A program made the translations under genes and the position numbers. A DNA stretch of 37,871 nucleotides from Boothiomyces macroporosus (lineage: Eukaryota > Chytridiomycota > Chytridiomycetes > Rhizophydiales > Terramycetaceae), in contig JADGKB010000120.1 in assembly GCA_027604185.1 (NCBI GenBank), positions 1 to 37,871 of the forward strand, in the 5' to 3' direction. The notes beneath the pieces are model-generated. The model did no database searches and was not told where the DNA came from. It saw only the letters and a program-made list of their open reading frames with translations. This document shows positions 18,372 through 30,513 of this stretch, in pieces; position 1 is the first letter of the stretch; every line of letters starts with the position of its first letter.

Positions 18372-20853
18372 ATGAAGCTTAAACTCACTAAAACAGAAAC
18401 GAATAAACGTAACAGCTTCTAATATAGATTCCGATGTTGTGTCTTGCGTAGGATGGACCAGTAATAATGAATTATACTCCATTTCAGATGACAAGAAGAT
18501 CAACAGATGGTCTGGCGATGGAGACCTCCTTGGATTAGTAACAAAGTTCGACCCTTCCAGTAAAGCAAACGAAAGTGCCAATGTATGCGCTACTCAATTA
18601 CAATGGCTACCTTCAGCTCCAGGAAAAGGACAGACTATCGCGGATATGTTTGTAGTCGGAGGAACTGATGGTAAGATTACCTAACAAAGGCAAATTCTAC
18701 ATGTGTTCAAAGATGGGCAAGATTGATAAAGTGGTTGAGGCTCATAAAGGAGCAATCTTGTCTCTTAGTTGGAACTATGAAGGCAGTGCGTTGGTAACTG
18801 GAGGGGAGGATGGACACATCAAGATTTGGTCTCGAAGTGGCATGCTGAGATCCACATTGGCCAAAACCAGTTTTCCAATTTACGGGATTGTATGGTCAAG
18901 TGATAACGAACAATGTCTTTACACCAATGGAAAGAACTTGGTAATTAAATCTCTCCAACCGGCAAACAAACCAAACCAGGCAAATGGTATTAACGATAGT
19001 GGAAAGCTCATGAAGGCTTAGTACTGCAAGTAGATTGGAATTTGGTAAACAACCTTATAGTTTCCTGTGGAGAAGACAAGAAATACAAAGTGTGGGATAC
19101 GTATGGTCGCAAAATCTTTTCTAGCTCTCCATTTGAGCATCCTGTCACTTCTATTGCTTGGTGCCCAAGTGGAGACATGTTTGCCATAGGATCATTCAAC
19201 ATTGTGGGGGTGTGCGATAAACTAGGAGTAATCACTCCATTAATGATAGTGGTGCTATGATTTGGAATCAGTAGAGTCAGGCTCAATCTTTAATATCGCA
19301 TGGACCCCAGATGGAACCCAAATTGGATGTGCAGGAGGAAACGGTGCTGTCTTGTTTGGACATTTGATTAATAGAAGATACGACTGGAAACAGTACCAAG
19401 TTACGATTTTGGATGACCACAAGTTGACTTTGCATGATACTATACAAGGATCCACTGAAAATATGGAGTTTAGAGATAGAGTCATCAAAGTATGTATTGG
19501 ATTCGGTTACTTAGTTGTTGCAACTTCATTCCAATGTTACATCTACAACCAAAAGAACTGGAATACACCGGTTATTATCGATATGTCAAATAACGGAAGA
19601 GTGACGTGTATTCAACAATCTTCAGATTATTTTGTTCTGGTTGATTCGTTTGTAGGAATTCAGATATATACTTATGACGGTAGACTGATTAGTCAGCCCA
19701 AATATGCTGGAATGAGAGGAGAATTTATGACTCTCCAAACAATCTCCTTATCCAATGATGTGTTGGCAGTAAAGGATCATAATGACGAGAAAAGTTGGAG
19801 TTAGTTAACGTTAGATATATATTTGTTTGATGTTGCATCGGGAAGATTGATTGGGGATGGTCCAATTAAGCACACTATGGATGTCATTGAAATTGCCATC
19901 AACAAAGCGAACTCTGGTGCAGGAAGACAGTTGGTCGTTGTGGACAAGAATAGAGACATGTACATCACCAAAGTCATGAAGCCGCTCTTTCAAAAGCTTG
20001 GAACCATGGTGGAAACATTTATGTGGAACGATGAAACAGATTTACTTATTGCAATAATGGATGGCAAATTGACGTTGTGGTACTACCCCAACGCAATATT
20101 TGTCGATGATGACATTGCACCATTAGCAAGGCAGGAAAAGGATGGAAGGTAATTTAAATTTAAAGAAGCGCCTACGGAAAGAATGCCCAATTTGTTTCAT
20201 TCATTGGATCGAACTGTACTCTGAGACGGGCTGATGGGGCTCTGTTGGCAGTTAGTGGTGTTACACCATTCGCCGGCATATTACAAGAATTTGCAAAAAA
20301 GAAACAGTGGGAAGAAGCAATTAAACTCTGCAGACACGTCAAGTTGAAGGAGTTGTGGGCTTCGTTAGCAGCCATGGCTCTTAACCACCAAGACCTCAAT
20401 ACAGCAGAAGTAGCCTACGCAGCCATTGATGAAGTAGCATCCATTAATATTAGATTCACAAAGTAAAGTATGTGTGCTATATTCGTGATATTCCTTCTGC
20501 TGAAGGAAGGGCAGCTGAATTAGCCATGCTGAGAAAGCAGCCAAAAGAGGCTGAGGGTATTCTTTTATCAGCCAATTTAATTTACCGATGTATACGCATG
20601 TGGATTGATCTTTACAATTGGGACAGGTGAATTCTCTACTAACTTTAGAGCACTGGAGCTTGCTGTCAAGTACAAAACCCATGTGGACACTGTGCTGCAC
20701 TTTAGATCAAGATATTTAAAGGCTTTGGGAAGACTAGAGGAAAACAAAAAGTTTTTGCAGTATTCTCAATCAGTTGCAGTGGAATGGCCAAAAATTAAAG
20801 CAAAAATCGCGATGGAAATGGAGTCAGAGAGATCGGGGGTGAAGGCAAGATAA
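18372..20853 (+). CDS. IFT80: Intraflagellar transport protein 80 (IFT-B)
   Basis: 772 aa after removing eight introns: 18409-18427 (19 nt), 18671-18689 (19), 18980-18999 (20, GC-AG), 19228-19249 (22), 19794-19814 (21), 20149-20168 (20), 20434-20453 (20) and 20637-20658 (22). Animal IFT80 is about 777 aa, and the assembled protein aligns along its whole length from memory: VSCVGWT at the N-terminus, [94 protein letters not shown] and [11 protein letters not shown]. There are two N-terminal WD40 propellers, then a helical TPR-like part. IFT80 is a core IFT-B subunit moving cargo along the axoneme, so the organism builds flagella. AATAAA follows 12 nt after the stop. Confidence 0.96.
18980..18999 (+). 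other. 20-nt GC-AG intron in IFT80
   Basis: The intron opens with GC and ends TTAACGATAG. Removing it joins KPNQ to WKAHEGL, which matches the conserved Q-W-K-A-H of IFT80. The GT inside it would give only a 13-nt intron and the wrong frame. Confidence 0.85.
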
Positions 20854-20959
20854 TCGGCTGTTTAATAAAAAGTAAATATTCCTAGACCATTCGATTTCTA
20901 ATTGGCCTAATAGTAAAGAGGTTAATACGTCACTATCACGCTTCAACTTTTTTAAAGTG

Positions 20960-23172
20960 ATGAATTCAAGAAAATTAATTGAACATACCAGAGATGCCTT
21001 ATTTCAGTACGAAGCCCATCGCCTGGGGCTGGTTGACGAAAACTTGGAAATTGTTTCTGAGCGAGATAAAGATTTGTCAATTCAAATTATTGTCGAGGAG
21101 GAAGATATTCTTGAAAAGTACCTGTCAAAGCATAAAGTATAAACGCAATCTCATTCTAGATTGAAGGCGAAAATGATGTTTTGTTCATAAAGGAGACTTA
21201 CTTTGGATGTGTTCGAAACGCCAAATTACTGGACGTAATAGTTTATTAACGAGGCAACTTTGATTGAATTCTACAAAGATACGGAAGGCAAATTTCTGAG
21301 AAAGGAATACTATTTATTCGCAGGTTTGTTTTGAATAATGAAGTGCTTTGCTATCTGGCAATATCGCGTTTAGAAGAAATTGGATTTGCAACTTTCAGTC
21401 GATTCATTCAATGCTTTGATCCGCGTCATATGTCATGTCTAATGCGATTCTTATTTGACCCAACGATTTTAAATGAAAGGTTGAAGCCAATCTGGTGTGC
21501 CATTCTGGATGATCAGTTTGTCAAGGAAAAGATAATAGAGCCCCTCATCCAGCATTTCTCAATGGCACAACAACTCAGTCATGACTTGAGAAAAATAGTG
21601 ATACACGGAGAAACTTTTGAAACCCCAAAGAAGTTTACAGGTACTTGGAACTAACAAAGAACCACAACCATTCCTTTTGACAGACCCCAAACCGCGCAAG
21701 CTGCCTCTGCCAACAGATAAAATTCCAAGAACGATAAAGGTACACACTAAGTAATCTTGCCATTGGAAATTCCTAAATCGCATTTCGCACAACCTGCGGA
21801 AAAGTACAGATTAGAAAAGAGTAAATCTGACAACAAACAGAGGGCTATGGTATAAATGGACTAATCAGAAACTATTCAATCATGCACAAAAGAACCAATT
21901 TGATGTGGCGAAACCAGCACCTACTAGGGTAGATCAAGTAATTGAAATCTAACCAGATACGTGAAAAGTTGGCACAGGAGTCAATTGAAAAGTATGAAAA
22001 GACCAGAGCCAGAAATGCGAATAATACACAAAGACATTTAAATCAATCAATTCCAGTCAAACTAACAACTGCAGCAATCTTGAGAGAAGAAGTTTTGCTC
22101 CGAAAGAAGATGAAACAGCAAGAAATTGCGTTAGCAGAGGCTGAGATGGGATTAAGAGACGTTGCGGAGTATGAGCATTGGAAAGAGGAGCTAAAACATA
22201 AAGAAGAGGAAGAGTTACTCATGCACCAAGAAAAGAAAAGATTGGAAATTCAACTACTACACGAAGAAGCGGTGCTGGCAAGAATAGAAAAACTGAAGCA
22301 AAACAAGGATAAGGCAGCATCGGTTATACAGGCAAAGGAAGAAATTAAGGCTTTGAATCAAGAGTTAAAGAAAGAACTAGAGGAAGAGAATCGAAAGAAA
22401 ATTGATGAAGTGAAGCAGATCAAGGAGGCTGCAATCAAAGCCAAACAAATCAGCTCAAAGGAAAAGTTGAAGAAAGGTAGGCTTCAAGTAATGGTTAGCT
22501 GCCCAACTTTCCAAAGAAAAGAAACAACTGCAGGAAGATGCGCAGCGAAGGGCAAATGAAGAAAGAGCTAGAAAGAGTCAGCTAATTCAACAGATTAGGA
22601 TGCTGGAAAAGAAAGGAAACACCTTTTCCAGAGAAGTGGATTTATCAGAGACTTCGGGCTATGGATTGCTGGGCGAAATGTCAATTGTAGAAGTATAGTA
22701 GTATTAATTCAGTTACAAGAGCGTGTAGCTCAAGCCAAGGTGAAAGAAAGAGCAATGGCAGATCAAAAAAGAAGGGAAATTGCAGAAACAAAGATGAAGA
22801 AGGCAAAGGAACTCAATGAAAAACTAATGATCCTCAACCAAGAGCGTCAAAGTAGAAAGGACAACAGAATTCAAAAGTCAATGCCAGACAGAGCGAATAC
22901 TGTGCTATCAATGCAATCAGAAAGGACGGAAATTAAAGAAATTCTCATGGACAACAATTCAGATTTGCGCGAGCTGCAAAAGCAACTATTGGAAAAGAGA
23001 TCAAGTACTTTTGACTAATACAGTGCGTATATCCCAGCAATTGAAAAGCTCTAAAAGCAGATCTGGCGCTAGTTCGCGCTTGGTGTCTGCTGGATTAGGC
23101 TTAGCTGATGAGATTGAAATCGCAGAAAGACATTATCAAGAAAAGAGAGAGGCTCAAATTTCAGCAAAATAA
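20960..23172 (+). CDS. CFAP99: CFAP99-like cilia and flagella associated protein
   Basis: 670 aa after removing ten introns: 21137-21159 (23 nt), 21235-21253 (19), 21324-21343 (20), 21641-21659 (19), 21740-21759 (20, GT-TG), 21850-21868 (19), 21938-21956 (19), 22477-22498 (22), 22693-22712 (20), 23005-23023 (19). The N-terminal half is helical with LCYLAISRLEEIGF and WCAILDDQFVKEKIIEPL. Then comes the hallmark linker EPQPFLLTDPKPRKLPLP, TTAAILREE, and a long Glu/Lys/Gln coiled coil containing GEMSIVELQERV. This arrangement is recalled from CFAP99, an axonemal protein conserved in flagellates. The gene lies 106 nt after IFT80, which fits a shared flagellar role. AATAAA (23168-23173) overlaps the stop. 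The orthology call should be tested by search. Confidence 0.82.
21740..21759 (+). other. Candidate 20-nt GT-TG intron in the CFAP99-like gene
   Basis: Starts GTACAC, has TAAT near the end and finishes CTTG instead of CTAG. Only removal of a length of 3n+2 here restores the frame, and this segment is 20 nt, joining IPRTIK to PLEIPKSHF. A non-canonical 3' site, a read error or a true frameshift are all possible. Confidence 0.55.
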
Positions 23173-23220
23173 ACGTGAGTATTTTTGGTTTTTCTTATCG
23201 ATGACGGTTAAATTAGGGGT

Positions 23221-24355
23221 ATGTGGCAAGTGCAATTTTTACAAATGCTCGCTGGTGAACCGAAATCTGAACTTCACCAACGAAACAAGAGAAAGGAAAT
23301 CACGGAGGATGAAGACTATCTTGAAAACGAGGCGGAGATTGCCGAAGCAAAACCGCCTCAAAAGGACAGCCCGGCAAAGATCTGGAGCTACACTCCATTC
23401 CGACAAGCTGCATTCTTGGCCCATCTTTTCTTTGCTCCAAAGTTCTTTGTACACAGAGTGACCGGGCTGATCTACTTGTTGCAATACGCTGCCGCTTTCG
23501 CATTGTATTTCTATGATTATGACATGTTCCGTGCATCCCCTCTGGTATGGTCGCTCCCTCTCACTGGAGTAATTCAAAGCATCACTGCAATCTATACTTT
23601 TACATTCTTGCCAAAGAAGACCAAAGATCCAGGATATTTCTCAGACAAATACACCATGAACTATCCGTTTATTGTTGAAAACTCGTTCTTTGCTCTCATC
23701 TTACTCTGGCAATGGGTGTACTATGACGACTTTTTTTACGAAATGTTCAAGGAGACTGTTGTGTTTGAATGGGCATTTGTGTTTTTCCCATATGTTATGC
23801 GTCAAGCTTGGCCACAAACTAGATTCCGCGACAGTTTGGAAAGCACCAACGGAAAGACCCAAAAGAACCGATTCTTTTACCAAATAGCAATTATGGTTAC
23901 AAAGGCTTTCTACATTTGGGCAAAGCATTACATTGGTAAAACAAGTCTGATATCTAGGCTATTTCCTCAACTACGCGAGATATTTGAATCGAATTTCTCC
24001 TGAACAAACCAAGCACATCTACTTGATGGAAATTTCCAGTGCGTTCGCCACAACTATTGCAGTATTCTTGCATACTTTGAAATTTAGAAAGATGATTGGC
24101 CCTCGCCTCTCATTCTTCATCTACGCTTTCGCTTACTTGTCTACATTCTATTCCTACTACTTTATTTTTGACGTTTTCCCAAAGAACCTTGATTTGACTT
24201 TACTTTGTTTGGGTGGAGTAGCTATCAATTTTGCTTCAAGGAAATGGCACGTACTTTACCAGGTTATGGTCTTTTCTATTATAGTATCATCGCGATACAA
24301 TATTGCTCCAGAAGCATTAAAGGGCTTTTTACCTTTGCCAGTTGGAAACCAATAA
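23221..24355 (+). CDS. Multi-pass membrane protein of unknown family
   Basis: 370 aa from 23221 after removing intron 23936-23957 (22 nt, CTGAT before AG); the Met at 23245 is an alternative start. I do not recognise the family. The first 60 residues are charged and hydrophilic (KRKEITEDEDYLENEAEIAEA), then about eight hydrophobic segments follow, including VTGLIYLLQYAAAFALYFY, FIVENSFFALILLWQWVYY, TVVFEWAFVFFPYVMRQAW and LTLLCLGGVAINFASRK. Aromatic residues are abundant. The joined reading HYIGYFLNYARYLNRISPEQ supports the splice. It lies 48 nt after the CFAP99-like gene on the same strand, so a link to flagellar or zoospore membranes is possible but unproven. AATAAA (24351-24356) overlaps the stop. 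Confidence 0.75.
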
Positions 24356-24486
24356 ATTAGTAGCTGCGACGTTGAATTTGCACTAAATAACTTTTTGAAT
24401 CTATTTCGTCCTCATCTCTGAATTTGACAGAAGCAGAAAAACTGACGTCAACGTATTCGCGATGCAATTCTTCCAATTATAATAAT

Positions 24487-24749
24487 ATGCCAACGACAGG
24501 AGATAAAAAGGAGGAGAACATATATCACAATTTTGCGTCGTTTTTGTCAAGATTGTTTGCGATAGAGAAACCGGGGAGATTAAAGAAAAGAAAAGATATT
24601 AGGAATACAGTAATTGGACAACCGCTGACAGAAACTTTTCAGGTATTCAGTTACTAATGAAGCACACTGCTCACGGAGGGAAAGGAGAAGCTGATCCAAA
24701 ACTAATTCCAATTCAACAAGCCCAAGAAATAATAATCAATAAAAACTAA
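24487..24749 (+). CDS. Small CRIB-motif (Cdc42/Rac-binding) protein
   Basis: 80 aa after removing intron 24643-24662 (20 nt, CTAAT then GAAG). Before splicing, the CRIB motif is cut by a stop. After splicing the protein reads LKKRKDIRNTVIGQPLTETFQ followed by HTAHGGKGEADPKLIPIQQ. This matches the basic stretch plus I-G-x-P-x-x-F-x-H-T-A-H core of p21-binding (CRIB) proteins and resembles the small animal CDC42SE/SPEC proteins, which bind GTP-loaded Cdc42. One extra residue sits between the Pro and Phe of the motif. There is no kinase or other domain. A role in actin or zoospore polarity signalling is inferred. AATAAA at 24738-24743 encodes the final Asn-Lys. The EF3 gene ends 30 nt further on in the opposite orientation. 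Confidence 0.75.
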
Positions 24750-24779
24750 GTATTCTGCAATATTCAAATGTATTAAGAT

Positions 24780-27700
24780 TTAATCAGATTCAGTGTCAGG
24801 TTCTTTTTCACCTCCTTCAGACAGCCATTTCAAATGGCGCGCGCGACGACGTACTTCCCTTGCTTTCATTTCGTTTCTGCTCAACTTTTTCTTCTTTCCA
24901 GATGATTTACTGACTGCTTTTGCAATTTTTTCAGTAGAATCTTCAAAGTTATCTTCAGCAACGGCAACGTGGCCTTTCTTTGTAAGTCTACCAGCTTCTA
25001 CATGCCATAATTCTGGACATAAAGCTTCAACAAATTCAGTATTATGAGAAATCATAATAACCGCTCCTCCCCATTCTCTAATGGCAACAGCTAGACCACC
25101 AAGAGCCTCTCTATCTAGATAGTTGGTTGGCTCATCGAGCACCAACATGTGAGGGTTATTCCACATTGCTGCAGCCAAGACAACTTTGACTTTTTGACCG
25201 CCAGATAAACCAGAAATAGGGTTATTGTCTGCAATATCACCAGGAAGACCAACTTCCTCAATGTGCTGTCTGATGACGGATGGTACGAGTTCTCTGTATC
25301 CTTGGCCTTCTCTGGATGCCTCAGCATCGTCGAATGCTTGTACCAATTTGTGGAAGCCCCATTCCAAAAGTTGCTCTCTGGCAATCCATTTGTTAAATCT
25401 GTGCGGAAGACCAACCCACTTTACTTCATATTGGAAAGATTTCTTCAACTTTTGTCTACCCAACAGTAGTTCAACCTTTAGTTTTTGGCCCATAAATTCA
25501 ACAACTGTCTCCATTTGTGCAATGTCTTCGTCGGTTAGCTTACGCGTAGCCTTTTCCAAGACTTCGCGATCTTGACCTCCCTGGTATCTCCATTGAATGT
25601 ATTGGTTAGGAGTCTTTTCTAAATGTTGCTCCAAATGATGGAAAGCGTGTTGAGCAACATAGCCAATTCTGATATTTGGATGCTTCCAGACTGTTCCTTC
25701 TTGAGGAATCAATTCCCCAGTCAACAATTTGATCATGGTAGATTTACCAGCACCGTTTGCTCCAACTACACCAACCCTGGATGACAAGGATAACTGAACT
25801 GAAACATCGTACATGGATGGCTTTGGAGCTCCAGGGTATGTGTATGTAGCATTCGACATTTTTAAAATTGCTTTGGTGTTACTTCTAATACCCAAAAGTA
25901 CAGAAGGAGGTGGGAAACTGAATTTAACCGAGGTAGCAGCCAGTGTATAGTAAGACTTTGCTTCTGGTCTACGTTCAACGAATCTATTTTTAGTTACAAT
26001 ATTACTTGGACAGGTTGCCCTTGTAGTATACCAATTTTTTCTTTTCATAATGAACAATATAAGTGCAGACATCGTCCAAGAACCCAGAATCGTGGGAAAC
26101 AATCAAAGAGGTAATTTCCGGGTGAGTAACCAAGTATTTTACCAACCAAGCAACATTTTCAACATCCAAGTGGTTAGTTGGTTCATCCAAAAGCAAGATA
26201 TCAGCCTTGAGTAGCATTGCTCTTGCTAGTTCAAGCTTCATTTTCCATCCACCGGAAAGCGCGCCAACAGGCTGAGCTTGTCTGTCCTCATTGAATCCTA
26301 CTTCAAACAGTGCGGCTTTAACATCGTCCTTTGAGAGCTGGGTTAGTCCAGGATCTGCAGCCAAAAAGTCTACTACAGAGAGATTTCCTTCTTCACCTTG
26401 GAGATTGTGTTCAACAAAAGCAGTTCGAAGAATATCTTGCGATGGGAACCCATCAACCTTTCCTTTGGAAATGGCTCTCATAAGAGTAGACTTTCCTGCA
26501 CCATTGTGGCCACAGAGCCCGTATCTTTGACCTTTGCGCAATATAAGACGAGTGTTATTGAGTAACATCATACCACCGTAAGCTAAACTAAATTCACAGT
26601 CGCAAAGTAAAGCCCCTTCGCTATCGTCACCTTCATCACCAACTTTTTGTGATTCCTGCAATTAATTTAATATTACTCTATAAAGGGCGTGGTAGTGCTT
26701 CAACAAATACGAGGCAAGGGACTTGGCCTCAGGCTCTAGAATAGCTGAAGACAAGTATGGTACAATTGCTTCATTCCAAACTTGTTCCTTGAATATTTCT
26801 CTTTTGATCAATTCAGAGCAAACTCCAGCAACATAATCAACAGATGGCTGAAAGAATGAGACCAAGAATATTGTTGATTTTTTAAAGAACTTTTGCATTT
26901 CCTGGTATAATTCTTCTGCTGAAACTACGAATTTATCGGACTTGCAATCTTCACCACCGGCAGCAGTGACCAAAGTTCGTCTAGCAGCAGTGGCCAAAGC
27001 TCTAATTTCTGGAATGGCTGCGGTTTCAATAATCCTGTCTAGTCCAGGGAGTAATTGAGGCATAAACTGACCAGCATCGGGTGGATTTCGAACCAGTTTG
27101 AACAAGTTGTCAGCAATAACCACAGTTGGACGAACAACGGCTGCAGAACGGTCATTTAGCGCTCTGACAAGCAGTGGAACCATAAGTGCCAAGGCAGGAC
27201 CAGTAACTTCTGCGACAAAAGTAGTTGCAGATATGGTTTGAACAGTTTTAGTGACATGATCAGGATGAGCCATGCAGTCGACCAACAATTTGGTGTGCGG
27301 TTCAATATCTGGGTTTCCAACTACCTTGCACAATTTGGTCATAACATCTATTGCTTGTTTGCTAACCTTTCATTAGTTATAATTACCTCTTGTTTAGTAT
27401 CGTGCATGCAGTTAGTAACTACTGGAATGATTTCTGGAAGACAATCTCCAATTTGCTCTGGAGCTTTAATTGCAAGCTCATTCAAGAATTCAAGCGCAGC
27501 AATTTTGCTTTGCCATTTTCCAGTTGTTCCGTCTAATAAATAAGGTAAGGCAATGTGAGTGGCATTGATGTCTACTGCAGCCATAATGTTTGTAACAGCA
27601 AGGTGTGCGGCTTCTCTTACAGGCAATCCTTTGTCTGATTCCAAGTCCAAAATCGTAGGAATACATGGTAATAAATAAGGGACAGCAGGACCTCCAACAA

Positions 27701-27944
27701 TTTTAGCAATTCCAGCAATTCCTAAAAGCCCGCTTTCTCTTTCAGTTCCAGACTTTTTATTAGTAGCGTATTCCATCAGTCTATCAATAATTTGGTCTGT
27801 ATTTAAAACCAGCAATCCTTTTTCCTTGACAAAATTTCCCAATTCGTCAGAAACAGCTAAGCAGTCTCCGGAGCTTTCACTAGTGATCAATTGGTTTAGC
27901 AGCGCATCGGTTGTTATTGGTTCACCCATTTTAGTTGGAGACAT
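24780..27944 (-). CDS. TEF3: Translation elongation factor 3 (ABC-F ATPase)
   Basis: 1033 aa after removing introns 27367-27386 (20 nt), 26656-26676 (21) and 25984-26005 (22); yeast eEF3 is 1044 aa. EF3 binds fungal ribosomes and uses ATP to release deacylated tRNA from the E site. Order: N-terminal HEAT repeats (about 1-320) and four-helix linker; ABC1 with GHNGAGKS 465-472, LSGGWK 549-554 and LLLDEPTNHLD 570-580; ABC2 with GANGAGKS 707-714, an inserted chromodomain-like segment about 814-861 (FQYEVKWVGLPHRFNKWI), SGGQKVK 893-899 and LVLDEPTNYLD 913-923; then a basic C-tail (SGKKKKLSRNEMKARE). All ATPase motifs are intact. EF3 is typical of fungi, though related proteins occur in some algae and protists. 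Confidence 0.96.
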
Positions 27945-28475
27945 GAAATATAAAAAGAAAAAATTTCATTGAAACAGCCTGTTTCAAGCCAAAAAATTTT
28001 CACGTTTTTCGAGTGGTCTTATCGCACAAGATAACAGAATTCTGAGCATCAATTCACTTATTAAAAGTTGGGTAAATCAGATATGTCCAATCTGCCGGGG
28101 GCGATTTTGATACTCGAGTTGAAATAAGTCGCTAATTTGAGGTAATGGATATTCAGTAACCAGTCTCATCATTATTATGGTAAATCTTTCTGTTACCATA
28201 TCGCGAGGTATAGAGATGAATTGGCTCTGACAACAGATTATCTGACATCCTCTATGGATTTGGAGTCGCGGGATTATCGGTATGCAGGTAGCTGTAATAT
28301 CCGTCTGTTTTCTTGGTATTCAAACGGAGCAACTTCTCACCGACACGACATATCGCATAGCACATTGCTTCCCACTGATTCCGTGTGTTTTTCTTTTCTC
28401 TTCCTTTTTGTTCTGAGTACCTTTCTGGCACTTTTCTTAAAACAAGTGAAAAATGAAAATTTTTAACTCTGAAAA
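27945..28475. promoter_or_regulatory. Divergent promoter region of EF3 and the zinc transporter
   Basis: 531 bp between two divergent starts. It contains AT-rich stretches and one unsupported plus-strand ORF (28221-28466). No TATA box stands close to either ATG, and no RNA gene is seen. Confidence 0.4.
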
Positions 28476-29801
28476 ATGGAAAAGAAACAAATCAAATTAA
28501 TAACGATGATGTGCCTTTCGTCCCTATTTTTTCTTGCAGAATTGATAGGCGGTTACTCTTCTGGCTCTATATCGCTTATTGCGGACTCGTTTCACATGCT
28601 TTCAGATGTTGCCGCTCTATTTATTGCGTTCTATGCGTCCAAGGTAATATTAACTAACAAGCAGTTGGCAAAATCCAAAGACGTGGGACCAGAATATTCA
28701 TATGGATTAAAGAGGGCTGAAGTAGTGGGGGCTTTAATCAACGGTGTATCTTTGTTGGCTCTGTCTTTTACTCTGATTATTGAAGCAATACAGAGATACT
28801 TTAATCCAGAACGTAAATAATCGCTCACGATAGATATCCAGAATCCTTGGGCCGTGTTGTATGTTGCAGCCGCGGGTTTATGTATGAATATTGTGGGGAT
28901 GTTTCTATTCCACGGACATGGACATGGGCACTCTCATTCCCATGCTCACGACGCCCATGAACAAGTTACTCCTCTAGTTCCAAACGAGAACGTAATTATA
29001 GAAATGCAAGAAGCTGGCGAAAACCCAATACAGCTTCGCGAAAATGTAATTAGAGTTGCCCAATTACTACACGAAAGAGAAACTAGTCAATCTGACATTT
29101 CGAGAGGTGTAGAAGATAGACACGCTCGGGGAACAACCAGTGATTCGTTAAGCAGAAAAAGTGATAAATGTTCGCAGGATCTCAAGCACGAAGATGAGCA
29201 TATTCATGAAGATCAGACTGAAGTAAATCAGGGCCATAATCACTCCGAAGATGGACATTCTCACCGTGGACATTCGCACGACCATGGTCATGGCCACTCT
29301 CATGATATGAATATGCACGGTGTGTTTCTACATATTCTTGGAGACATGCTGACCTCTTTAGGTGTAATTGCAGCTGTTTTAATCATCATTTTTGTGGACC
29401 ATCCATGGACTATTTATGTGGATCCAACAATGTCATTGCTAATTACATTTGTAATTATCAATTCTACAATACCGCTAGTTAGATCAGCGTGCTATATTTT
29501 GGTTCAAGGGACACCTCACACGGTTTCAATTGACGCTTTACGCAGAGATATATTGACTGTGGACGGAGTCGTAAGCATTCATGAACTTCATGTTTGGCAA
29601 CTATCAGACACACAAACTATAGCTTCTGTTCACGTTGTGGTACCTAGACCTGATGAAACATCACCTAGCACGATATTAATGGAAGAACGTTACATGCTTT
29701 TAGCTGCTACAATCAAAAGCAAACTGCACCATCATGGTATCCACTCAACCACTGTACAACCGGAATTTCAATACTCGAGTGAAACAGTATTTGATTTTTA
29801 A
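28476..29801 (+). CDS. Cation diffusion facilitator zinc transporter (Zrc1/ZnT-like)
   Basis: 434 aa after removing intron 28813-28833 (21 nt; CTCAC near its end). It moves Zn2+ out of the cytosol by proton exchange, probably into the vacuole or another organelle. Six membrane segments are expected. TM2 carries the metal site ADSFHMLSDV (His40, Asp44) and TM5 carries FLHILGDMLTSLGV (His279, Asp283). The HxxxD pair in both helices is the zinc-type arrangement. Between TM4 and TM5 is a long loop with two His clusters, HGHGHGHSHSHAHD and HGHGHSHD, typical of zinc-sensing loops. The cytosolic C-terminal domain has SIHELHVWQLSD. The splice joins FNPE to HIQNPW, as in the family. Confidence 0.93.
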
Positions 29802-30513
29802 CATAGACTACTTGCATGCTTAGGTGTACAACAAAAGATTGTGAAGAAAAGACATGCTGTCCTCCTAATTAATATAATATTCAACGTAAAACTACGGTTT
29901 ACGCATATCATAAAGGTGGCTAAAGAGTATAGAATGTCTTTAGAAGTATGTGGTATGCAAAAGCAATTGGAACGAGATGAAAAGAGTCCGGTTTTATAGC
30001 TAGTGACCTTTCCCTTGTTGGACATTACTAGATTGTTCTTTTTTTTACATTTCTTTTATTGCTGAGGTGTCATGTTGGTCGCTCATCATTGGGACCAACA
30101 TTCAAAATTAATCTGTGGGAAGCCATTCTGATTTGCAAGTAAAAGGATACCAATCACATTTCAAAGCTTCGGATACTCTTATTGAATGATATGCTTGTTT
30201 GGGGTTCTTGATCAATGACGTTGACAGTCTGGGACATTGCGATTAATTAGGCTTTAATTGGGCTTGGGTGGCAGAAATATTCACAATGCAAAAGTGCAAA
30301 AGAAAACATTTTAGCTTAATGGTGAAATTTCACACGTTACTAGCGGCGTTGATGAAGCTTCGTTTGGTGCTGACTCCCATCAATTTTCTTTTTTATCATC
30401 TCTTTCTCTGATATTTCGGGTCACGACCTGTTTCACTGTCAATAGTACCCACACTTACAAGCCCAAAGATCAGCAAATATAAAAGCACGTAGATTGATAC
30501 CATCATTATCAAA
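29802..30513 (+). promoter_or_regulatory. Long intergenic region with TATA box for the secreted Lys-rich protein
   Basis: TATAAAA at 30478-30484 lies 30-36 nt before the ATG at 30514. The rest of the 712 bp shows no convincing ORF, tRNA or repeat. It is long for this window, which suggests a regulated promoter. Confidence 0.5.

Noticed and set aside
20149..20165. 17-nt version of the sixth IFT80 intron
   Set aside because: It also keeps frame (AG at 20164-20165), but the 20-nt version aligns with IFT80 without a gap and fits the size range.
21911..21956. 28-nt version of a CFAP99-like intron, starting GTAGATC
   Set aside because: The downstream donor at 21938 gives a 19-nt intron with CTAAC and keeps the frame.
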